Part shown: positions 49,728 to 60,266 of the stretch, one piece after another
Numbering within the stretch: the first letter of the stretch is position 1
How the letters are laid out: every line of letters starts with the position of its first letter
Assembly: GCA_947095535.1 (NCBI GenBank)
Contig: OX352774.1
Span: 264,093,843-264,157,842, forward strand
Reading direction: 5' to 3'
DNA length: 64,000 bases
Source: Poecilobothrus nobilitatus
Taxonomy: Eukaryota; Arthropoda; Insecta; Diptera; Dolichopodidae
Program-made: the position numbers and the translations under genes
Notes under the pieces: model-generated
Told to the model about the DNA's origin: nothing
What the model saw: the letters and a program-made list of their open reading frames with translations, nothing else
Database searches by the model: none

Positions 49728-49739
49728 ATATTTAACATT
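49728..49739. repeat. Target site duplication, 5' side of SINE 1
   Basis: ATATTTAACATT, exact partner of 49270-49281. It sets the SINE's first base at 49727, three bases before the conserved AGCCA of the head. Confidence 0.8.
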
Positions 49740-50719
49740 ATTCTCTGTTAAAAGTTTTAATAGTAAAAGAGAACAGAATTTGAACAATAAATTTATGAGA
49801 AAAGATCTTTTGTAATAATCACCAAGCATATTAGGTAAGTACTCATACTACAAGCCTATAAGCATTCCAGCAAAAACTTTGAAAAGCAGGGCTTTGTGTG
49901 CAAAAATACTTTTTCAGTTAAATATCTATAAAAATATATGATATTTTCTAGCATATTGCAAATTTAAAAAAAAAAAATTAATTATATTTTCATTCATAAT
50001 TTGTAAAAACAAAGCCAAAATAATCAGAAAACAATTCACACATTATCACCCTATCACATTACAAATAGGTATATGTATATACTAACATTACAAACAATTG
50101 GCTATGTGTAAGAAATTGTTCTAAGTGGCAACTACTCGTATGTAGTTCTAAAAAATCTTTACCAACTGCCAATTAAAAAAAAATCTTTTTCAGTAAAGCA
50201 CACTTTTTATTAGGAACTCAATTTTAACACGGAAGTAATAAAGAAACTAAATTTCTATTAAACTTTGAAAAGTTAATTGAGTGTTCGGGTTTGTAGTGCA
50301 GAGGCATTGTACACACGTCTATAATTATGCTCTTATTAGATTATTTTATTTTCCGGTGGGACATAATTGGGTTTTGGGTCAAATTCGCGAGAGAGAAAGA
50401 TTTTAGGAAACAAGTATAGTCCGGATTTAATTTAGTTTGTTTTCCTTTAAAAGTTCTTCTTTTATAAACAGTTTTAAGAATCTGATAAAAAAAGTATACA
50501 AATGCAAATCTAACGATTAGTTTATAAAAATTTATTTTAAATTTTCCAAATTTTAAACTGTATGAGTAATCAAAAAAAAAATAATAAATTCTTTTTTTTT
50601 ACTAAGTTAAGCTAAGTTTTAATGGGTTAAACTTAACTAAGCTAATGAATTAAATTTATTACAAGAATATTGGATGATAAAAGGATATGTTACGATAACA
50701 GAAGACGATTAACTTAACA
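49740..50719. other. AT-rich stretch without genes
   Basis: A non-AT patch at about 50280-50420 has no open frame that I recognise. Confidence 0.45.
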
Positions 50720-52140
50720 ACATTTATTAAATGCATAGTTAAAACAAATTTTAAAAATCTACGTTTATCATATTTTGGAGAAGATAAATCAATAAATGAA
50801 GAAGAATTGATTGAGTTCTTTTCAATACCGAAAATTTCTAATAATTTAAAATGTTTGACATTTTAGAATTTTTCAGATTCAATAATATTTGATATATTTT
50901 GTTAAATTTTGGAAAAACTTTGTTGAATTGGAATGTTATTACATAATTGGTTTAAATAGAAATCTGACAAATCTATAAATATATTAGAATATTCTGAAAA
51001 AGGGGTTTATTATGATATTCAGAAAATCAAAATTGAGATAGGTAATCATAATTTGGACAATCAAAATTCCGACTTTTTAAAATTCAGACAATTAAAAATT
51101 CAAATATTTAAAATTCATATAAATATTCAGAAGAAATTCAGATTTAAATAGTTGGGACTGCCATCCTCAAACCTTCGCTTTACATATACATACTTATTTT
51201 AATGCTTTTCATAGACCTTTTAATAAAATATTAAAAAAGTAGGAATTCTGAATTCTGATATCTTGAATTTTTTTCCAGCATTTAGAAATTTCTGAATTTT
51301 GTCTGAATAATCAATTATATGAATATGGATTTTTACCAATAAGTTGAATTTGTCTGAATTTTCAACCATCTGAATAATAAAAATCGTAATTTTGTTATGA
51401 ACCCTGAAAAAATTTCTAATTATTCAATATCGAAAAATATGAAATCTTTTAATAGTGGATGGAAGATCAAAATTTAATATTATTTCCAAAAATTAAAAAT
51501 TTAATGAAATCACATACCTACTTCAATAACAGATCATGGAAAAATTGAATCATATCTTTAAAAAATGATTGAAATATGAAATGTGAAAAAAACTGAAATT
51601 GTAAACCAAAATTGGGCCGATTTCTATTAAAAAATGAATTCAATGGTAGAAGAATTCATTTTAGGAGATTACAATGAAGAAATGAAAAAAATTTTATTAC
51701 AACAAAAAAAATATGAAAACTTTACAATAGTGAATTAAAAGATTTTGAAATTATTAAAATTTCAAAAAAAAAAAAATACAAAACTTAGAATCATTATCAA
51801 TAGCAGATTGTTACAATTTTGAAGGAAATGAAAAATTTTAGAATATTAAATTGGTATGGACATGGAAATAGCGATGTACTAGAAAATGTACTTATTTTTA
51901 ATTATAAAATGGAGGAATTACAGAGTATGCAATTAACAGATATATCATGTATTAATATATCAAAAAAATTACAAAATCTTTGTATTTTACATTCTGAAGA
52001 TAATATTGGTTCAATAAGTGATATTTGAATTCAATCAATTATCGAAAATTGTAAAAATTTAACTGAATTGTATATTGAAAATTGCTCTGAGGAAAGAAAC
52101 AATTTTTTTTTTTTTTTGTGGGAATATTTAAGTAATAGAT
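50720..52140 (+). pseudogene. Decayed leucine-rich-repeat protein gene (F-box/LRR-like)
   Basis: Scattered same-strand reading frames have the character of an LRR protein. At about 50746-50865: TNFKNLRLSYFGED, then SINEEELIEFFSIPKISNN, then LKCLTF and a stop. From 51819: FRILNWYGHGNSDVLENVL, then MEELQSMQLTDISCINISKK, then LQNLCILHS, a TGA at 52026, and in the same frame IIENCKNLTELYIENC. NLxxLxLxxC-type spacing and 'IIENCKNLTELYIENC' are typical of F-box/LRR repeats. Between them lie AT-rich or A-rich stretches and stops (about 50990-51400 looks like inserted sequence). No F-box is seen. A real gene with short exons cannot be fully excluded, but in-frame stops favour a pseudogene. Confidence 0.4.
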
Positions 52141-52499
52141 AATATTAACATTTTATTATTTTAGGTAACAGAATATGGTATTTACTGGAATTAATTTGAA
52201 AAGAGAAGAAAAGATATGATATTCAATATCACAATTAGACAAACTGAAATTAAAATTATGATTAGAACTTGTCCTTAACAAAAGAAAAATACATTTAAAA
52301 GAATCGTCTACACTTGTGCATCAAAATTCAACAGAGATTTTCTTCAATTTTATAGAAATCGTTAGAGTTTCAATTTTTGTGTTTTACTTTAAACATATAT
52401 TTGCGTAGATGTTCAGGTTATAGGCATGTAAAATTAACATAATTTTAAATTGTTGACAATTTATAGCTCTTGAATAAGGAGAAATATACAATATATTTT

Positions 52500-52905
52500 T
52501 TGAGCAACTTAAGCTTATTTTCAAATTAAAATCTTGTGATCTATGATGTTCCTCCTTCGAAAATTTTTAGATTCGGACTAAGAAATATATGTTTTTATGA
52601 AATATTGTGTTTCATGTAATTTAATTAACTTTCAATAAAGTTTTCGTGTCGTTTTTAGATTAAAAAAATATTTAGCAGGGCAAACTTTGAGAGGCAGTAG
52701 CCCCGTTATGGGTATGATTACATAAAAATGGTGTTCTACACTTTTATTTTATTTTTTTTTAATAAGATCTATCACGTATCAGAATCGCATTTTTTAAATG
52801 GTGTAAAAGTTTTATAAACAGACAGACAAAGTTACGGACGGACATACTGAACCTAATAAACACATTTTAAAATATTTCTAAAAACTATGCTAAAAAGACT
52901 CTGTT
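52500..52905 (-). mobile_element. GTCC-repeat family, degenerate copy G (minus strand)
   Basis: Read on the minus strand it starts GTCTTTTTAGCATAG, continues with TGTTTATTAGGTTCAG, a decayed GTCCGTCCGT (about 52833-52842), 'TGTTTATAAAACTTTTACACC', 'AATAAAATAAAAGTGTAGAAC', 'TGTAATCATACCCATAACGG' and 'GCCCTGCTAAA'. These are the 5' third of the family in order. The inner boundary is uncertain. Confidence 0.5.
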
Positions 52906-55900
52906 TAGCAGTATTTAAGATCCATTCTTTTTCAAGTAAATATGCTTGGATCTTGTTTTTCATCAATTGATGATGAGATCGATTAATTGATGAGACAAAA
53001 TCTTTGAATTAAGAAGCTTCCATTAAAATGATGTATAACCAAAATCATTTAAGAATTTGGTTTCATTTTAAAATTTTGTAAATTGTTGTGGTAATTTAGT
53101 TTCAAAATACTGTGTATTGCAATGTTGTATTAATATTGCAGTGCTTTTTTTTAAATAATAAAATACATCTATAAAACGTAAAAAAAAAGATTTTTTATAA
53201 TCACAAAATAAAAATAAAAATTAAATTTTAAAACTTTAAAATATGTGGTAAGACGAGTATATGGAAAAATAATTCTTAAATTAAAAACTCATTAACCATT
53301 TTCTTCAAAGTTATTTTATTATTGTTGATCTTAAGGATAAATTTATAGATATTTCTTTATATGTCTGAAAAGATGTCTAATAATGTTTGTTCTAAAATGT
53401 CTATCAGATGATGTTTTATTCGGTTATTATAGAAAAGAAAATATTTTTAGAATCACACAAATAAAGAAAGCAACAAAATAATAAAACAAAATAAGATTTT
53501 ATTGATTATCCTTATGAAAAATCTTATGTGTATCTTTTTTCTGTGTATTTAAGACAGATGAGTTTGTTTTTTATTGAAAATTTATTAATAGATTTTACGT
53601 GTTAATTTTTTTTGTTAAGCACACAGAAAATAAAATTGATTTATTGATTAGTCATAAATATGAGAATGTGCTAATATTTGACTATTTTAAAGGTGAATAT
53701 TTAAAATATTCAGAAAAAAGTTTAATATTTTAGTTTAATAATAAAAAAAATCACCGGATATCTACTTTCATTCCTAATTTATTTCCCCAACTCGCTCTTG
53801 AACTCTATTCCCCCCGCATTTAGTTAGTTATTCCCCCCGCATTTAGTTCCCCCCCCCCCCCCATTTAGCTAAACCTACATGCATGTAAAAAAATCCACTT
53901 CTAGTATTGTTTAGTTAGGAATGTAAAAAAATGGGCATTTTCCTCAAGGATGTCTGTTTATTATTAGAAAATTTGGTATACTATTGTATTATTATTTTGT
54001 TTTAATTTAAGTTGATTTTTGGGTAAATTCCAAAATATATATATTTATAACATTTTCATTTTAGGATATAATGATTTTAGTACTATAGATTTGTCCATTA
54101 AATATTTTTATCTTTAATATTTTGTTTTTCATTATTAACAAATTGTTATATATCTCTTTTTATACAATTGAAGCAGTTTCATATCATACCGTTGTTTTTG
54201 TATGTTTCTGCTAGATAAATTTGATTGTCTTACATCGAGTTAATGAATTTCAGTTTAAGACTCTTACAGATTTTACCCTGTGTTTCAAAGGTTAATAGTA
54301 TTTTGGAATCGCATTAAACGATTGACTAAATTTTCTAACCTAAAGTTTAAAACAACTCTGGTGTTATTTTTTGTTTTTCAATAAATTTTTCAGCCATAAT
54401 TTTATTTATCATAATTCTAAAATAAGATTGACATCTCTATTGCATTTAATTAAATGACGCATATTTTGTGATCTGTTCTAAAAATTTTTCTATTTGCAAA
54501 TATCTATCTATCTTCTATCTACAAATTTAGGCTTAGATTTTTAAACTTAATTTATTTTATGATTTAAGACGATTTAAGACGAACTGATAACCTTTTAGTC
54601 TAGTTTTTAGTCTGTAATACTTGCCATTCATCATTATAAGCTCAAATTATTGCTAAATTTATTGAATAAAATTATTTTCATAAATTTGATTTGTGATATT
54701 AAACTTTAATTAATAAAATAAGAATTGAACAGAACATAAGTTAAGTGACACATTCTACATATTTTCTTTAAAATGTAAATAGTTTCTTATTGTTTCTTCT
54801 ATCTTCCTCTCCTTCTTTCCGGAAACTAGTTAATAGAAATTCATTTCATAAAAATTCATTAATAAACACAGATGCAAAAAGTAATTTATAATTATGTGGA
54901 AATGATAAGTTTCAAATGATAATCGAAGCTGCTTTTAAAATTTATTTACAAAAATTAAACAATTAAAATTTTTATTTCATTATAAAAATCAAAATATCGT
55001 TGAAAGACACGGGAAAAGATCTTTATCAGTATCAATTCTTATATAATCCAGATGTAATTCTTCCTTAGACACAAAAGAATTAAAGAATTTCCCAAAATTA
55101 TAAAAATAAAAGAAAAAAAAATACGAAAACCACAATAAATAAATTTATTCTTCTTATTACTTACTGTTTTCTGGTTTCTTTTATTTTTTTTGGTCAAAGC
55201 ATCACAAAATGAGTAACAAGTAAACTAGAGATATTTTTAGAACAAAATAAGCTGCTTTAAATAGAAAATTTAATTGAAAAAAAAGTCAAAGAATTAAAAA
55301 AAAAAGATTTTTTCTTAAAAATCTTCATATAAAAAATAAAATAACCCTTTTTATTTTTGGTTTCAATGAATTATTTTAATTTTTGTTTTAGAGCGGAGAG
55401 GTTCATCATATTCATTTACTATATATTTTTCCAGTGCTATATGTGTAATTGCTGCTTTGGTGAAGGCATATGCCGACAAATTGTTTTGCATTGCATTTTT
55501 GTAATTTCAAGAAAATTTGAACATTTACCTTATTGAGTTGTTAATGTAAAATATTAATAGCATGTTTCACAATATTTCTATTAAATTGAAATTAATTTTC
55601 ATTCCTTGAACTAACTCTAATTCGCTTTTTCCAAGTTGAATATTACCACTAAAGTCAGATATAACCGAGTGTTAGGTTAAAAAGCGAAAGTGCTGTTTAG
55701 TATAGGTTAAAGTCTCACATACATATAGAAGATTTCTACTCGTTCCACTCGTTTTTATTAATCCGTTATTCGATGAATCCCATCCTCGCAAAATAAACAA
55801 AAAAAAAAAAAAAATACCATAAAACTGATAAAACTAAAAATTCAATTATTTTTTTCTTGTCCGTTTCTTGATAAATATATTAAAGCCGGCCCTGAAAAAT

Positions 55901-58900
55901 CCAAAAAATTTCAAAATATAAAAAAATGACACTTTCTAAAAATGTTAACCACAAAAAAAGAAATATAACAATTTAAATAACAAAATAAGTGCCAAAAATT
56001 ACCCTTCACACATTGATGATTTTACACGAAATGTAATTTTAGTGTTTTTTGTTTTGTTGTATTTTCTTAAATATTTACCTTCATTTTTTTTTATTATACA
56101 TTTTCTTTTTTTTTTTTTGTATTGTGGCTGTCAAAATTACCGTATTATTTCTATTAATAAATTTTTTACAGCATTCACATAACTGTTACCGTTATGTAAA
56201 AAAACAAACTAAAGTCAAATGAAACAAAAAACCGAGTAATAGTAAAAGAAAAGAAAAAAAATATTTCTCATAAAATTTGTCTTCGGATCCTTTAATACTA
56301 TTATAATATTTCTTTCTCTTTTTTTATTTTAATAATTCTTTTCATTTCTTTTTTTTTTTTTTATACTTTTAAGCCAATTTGCCAAGATATTTGAAAACTT
56401 TTCTTCAGTTATGTTTTACTGGTACTGCCATAATAACAAAAACATAAAAAAAAAAACTCAAATAATGGGAAAACAAAATTTTTCTTTTCTTTTTTCTTCA
56501 AAATAACTTTAATTTAGCATAAGAAATTACAAATACTTAAATCAGAATGTTTTTATAAAAAAAAAAAGAAGAAAATCTGGATATTTTTAACCAAGTTCCA
56601 GTAGGAACTCCAAACAATGTTTAAATGAGTATATGTGTATTGATGTGACCGTATATATATATATATAACAACAATACAAACCCACAACAAAAACAACATA
56701 ATATTGGCTAAACAAAAGGAAAAAGGGTTTATTTTCTATTCACTACATTAGAAAATTTATTCAAGACCTGAAAAAAAAGCAGTCAATCCTTTTATTTTTT
56801 TGTTATCCAAGGTTTTTTCTTTAGCATTGAATAAATATTTTTCTTTACATTTTTTTCTTCTTTACCGTATTTTTGTTTGTTTTTGATATTTTCGATCTAA
56901 GAATAAAAAAAAGTCTATTGAAGACCCAAACCAGTTAGTTTCTTAATACTTACGCCCGTCTAAAATTTGCAAAATAGTCTTTAAATTTTTCTCACAAAAT
57001 GGAAAATATAAAGAAAAACAATGAAATAAACAATTTAAAAAGGAAAAACAAAAAAACCAAACAAAACAAGAGAATGATGAGAATAAGAGAAAATAAAAAC
57101 AAACAAAATTACGGAAAATCTGAAAATTACTTCATTTTCACTTTTTCTTCTGTTTTATTTTGGGAGGGAATTTAGTTTTTTTTATTTTTCTTCCTGTATT
57201 TATCCTATTTTATCCTTTTTGTTGCTCATAATAATACCTTTTCTTCTCTTTTTTTTTGTTTTTTTTTTCATTTTTTACTTTTACTTTATCCAATTTAGTC
57301 CCGTACTACGAGATTTTTCTGATTGTCTATACAAATATTAATGTATACTGTTGTAACATTATAGGAGTATATGTACCGTTATATATGTATAGTAGAAAAT
57401 GTGTATAAATATCTATATATTATATGAAAATTTGTATATGTGCATTGCATGGAATTGAAATTTTTTTTTTTATGTTCATCATAACATAAACGGTAAATTT
57501 GAAAGAAAACAATATTTCTTTCTTTTATGTCTAGATGTTAACAGAATAAGAAAATATCAGAAGAGTTAAAAAAAATTCTAGAAAATATTAAATATTTATC
57601 GGTTGTAAAGTAACAGTTAACAAAAATTAGTTTATTTATAATTGGTTATAAATGGCCTGTTCATCATTATTACCATTTTTAGCTTATAAAGATGTTCTAT
57701 TAATTAAAGAGGTATATTCTTTACTTAGAGAGCTCCGTATTCACAGTTAATTTTAAAATTTTTGGATCTATGACATTACATTTTTTTTTTTTTGTAAAAT
57801 ATATATTGTTAAAATCATGTTTATATCCTTATCTTGGTGTTTACTTGAATCTTGAATTACTTTGTACAAATTTGTATATCTGAAAGTTGTAGATCCATAA
57901 CATGTTGTACACTAGATGCTAATCGACACTGAAAGGGCATTTTCTTGTAATTTTGTAACAAATATTTCAAATTATAAACAGAATCTCTTTCGATATTCAT
58001 TTTGCATTAAATTATACAACGTTGGTAGACTTTATTTTGAGTAATGGAGTATTTAAAAAATTTTTGTTGTATTAAATTCCTTTATATCGCGTATATATTA
58101 AAATATTTTGAAATAAATTAGATCTATATATTATAAATCACAGATCTTTCTTGGGTATATTCTAAAATAACGCTGTAAAGGAATTCTCTTTTAGAAAAAG
58201 GCAAAATGAATTTTAAATTTTAAAATAAAAATTATATTCTGTAAGAACTGACGAAAATTGAAAATATGATTTGAGTAAGTGAAAATTTTAGCTCAAAATC
58301 AAATAACGTTAGAAACAATATTAAAGAAGAAAAAAAAAAATTGAAATTGAAGAAGACAGAAAAATGAAATTTAATAATAAGAAAACCGGTTAAATTTTTT
58401 TTTTGCTTTTAAATTACAAAATGAAGATATTATTGAATCGATGAAACAACAAAAAGGAAGAAAATGGGAATTTTTGGGAAAATAAAATAAATAAATAAAA
58501 AAAAATTTTTGTTTTTTACTTATATTATAATATTGTATAGGGGCGGATTTGATATTTTAAATATATTATCTGTATTATGTTATATGGAAATAAATGTTTG
58601 TAAGAATTTTCTTGGTATATTAAGGATATATAGAATCGATAGTTTTAGAGATTTGTAGTTTTTCTTTCTTTTTTTTTGTATCTTTATGTGAGATTATTTA
58701 GACATCTTGTTAAGAAAAATTTGAAATTCAATATCAGTATGAGATTTTTTTTTAGATACAATAAATATAAGAATAAGCAAATAGAAAAAAAAGTTCAAAG
58801 AATAGCAATAAAATTGGAAAACTAAGAAAATTAAACGTGAATGGATTTTTTTTTCTAGTTTAAATATATTGATTTACAAATATATTAGTTAGTCGATATT

Positions 58901-59723
58901 TTTGAACATTTAATTTATAGAGCTTTTAACAATTTGATGTTTAAAAGTAGGTATCAATAAATCTTATAGACGGTGCAGTCTACAGTTTTTACTTAAAACA
59001 AATCTGATAAACCTTTCACATACATAAAATTGACTTCCTGCGCTTGAACAGGAATTAACATAATCATTATATTATAATATTTACGAATTTTTAACGCATT
59101 ATACTCGTACTTTTTGTTTTGATTAAATTTTGCTTTTCACCTCAATATATTAATATATACCCTCACCTCATGTATATGTAACGTATGCAGAGAATTTTAA
59201 ATTACAGTTAAATTTTCAACAAATTTTCGCTATTATTTACATTATGTCTCTTAATTAATTTATTTTAGAAAATCATTTGACATCCATAAATTGATAAAAC
59301 CATAAGCTAAAAATGGGATAACATACATCTTTACGGCCAACTACATTTTACTTATAAATTTACTGTCATAATTTTTATGGTAACGGGAAGGGAAGGTAAT
59401 TAAAAGTACCATCCGAAACGGTATTTTACAATTCTTTAGGTTTTCACAATTTTGCTGAAATGAAATATAAAAAGTTGGCAAATAAAATAACAGGATATAA
59501 AGTTACTAAATTTAATCGATGATAATGTCTAAATTTACATTATTGGACTCAAAAGTTTAATGAGAGAAAGGAAAATCCAACTATATGTTCTAAATTAGGA
59601 TCCTGAGAAAATTTTAGATCAATACAAACTTATCTGAAAGTTCATCCAAGAACTAAATTCATCATCACTTAATTTTTTTCATATTGTAGATCTTTCTGTT
59701 TCTTCGGTTCGCCTTTCAGTGTA
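52906..59723. other. AT-rich stretch of about 6.8 kb without genes
   Basis: No coding frame or RNA gene is supported. It includes a C14 run at 53849-53862 preceded by a duplicated 'ccccccgcatttagtt' phrase, and a (TA)n tract near 56650-56666. Confidence 0.5.
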
Positions 59724-59964
59724 TTATACCCACCCAAAGGTAGTTCCAACGGTATAATAAATATATCATTGGATAGGTATGGAAAAGTATAAATATTCTT
59801 GCTCAGTTTGTGTATCCGTCCATCCCTTCACACGATGACTCAAAAAATAATGCCCTAGAATTATGAAATTTTTTCCGTTTTATTTTTATGTATAATTCAA
59901 GTTCAACCGGTTTACAAGTTCAACCGGTTGGTTCGAATAGCAACCAGATCACTTAGAAATTTAC

Positions 59965-59978
59965 ATAAATATATTTAT
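59965..59978. repeat. Target site duplication, 3' side of SINE 2
   Basis: ATAAATATATTTAT, identical to 60253-60266. The sequence is AT-rich, but 14 exact bases placed precisely at the end of a tRNA head support a real duplication. Confidence 0.7.
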
Positions 59979-60252
59979 TTATTTATATTCAGGTACCGTG
60001 GTACATAAATGTGCCAGGTAGCTATAATGCCTGTTTCCTGGTAGGAATGTGGGGTGTACGTGATATAATGATATATAAAGTATTGGACATATTGCAATAT
60101 TACAGTATCGCAATATTAAGTACATATTGCGATATATTTTTTTTTTTTTTTTTTTATATTATAATTATTGTACCCAGCCGGGAATCGAACCCGAGACCTC
60201 TCATTCCCTTATAAATGAGAAGCGGTACGTCAGCCACTGCACCAATGGCTGG
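59979..60252 (-). mobile_element. tRNA-headed SINE, 274 bp (SINE 2)
   Basis: On the minus strand it begins CCAGCCATTGG at 60252. A box TGGTGCAGTGG is at 60234-60244 and B box GGTTCGATTCC at 60181-60191. The head closely matches SINE 1 (shared AGGTCTCGGGTTC and CCCGGCTGGGT), but the rest does not: after the head come about 20 AT bases, an internal A20 or so (60138-60158), then about 160 bases containing repeated GCAATATT-type words and a GGTACC-rich 3' part ending in TAAATAA. The internal poly(A) may mark a composite of two units. A 67-codon frame across the plus strand is not a gene. Confidence 0.75.
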
Positions 60253-60266
60253 ATAAATATATTTAT
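60253..60266. repeat. Target site duplication, 5' side of SINE 2
   Basis: ATAAATATATTTAT, exact partner of 59965-59978. It places the insertion inside the hairpin-ended element, so SINE 2 is younger than its host element. Confidence 0.7.

Noticed and set aside
49644..49829. 61-codon minus-strand frame containing VVKTPTFHSKGLGFKTRLGH
   Set aside because: It is a translation of the SINE 1 head and its flank.
49832..49840. TAGGTAAGT, a second recursive-splice-like site
   Set aside because: The donor half is perfect, but there is no polypyrimidine tract upstream, so it does not look like an acceptor.
60011..60214. 67-codon plus-strand frame ending VPSRESNPRPLIPL
   Set aside because: This ending is the well-known antisense translation of a tRNA-like SINE head (here the B-box region of SINE 2), not a protein gene.
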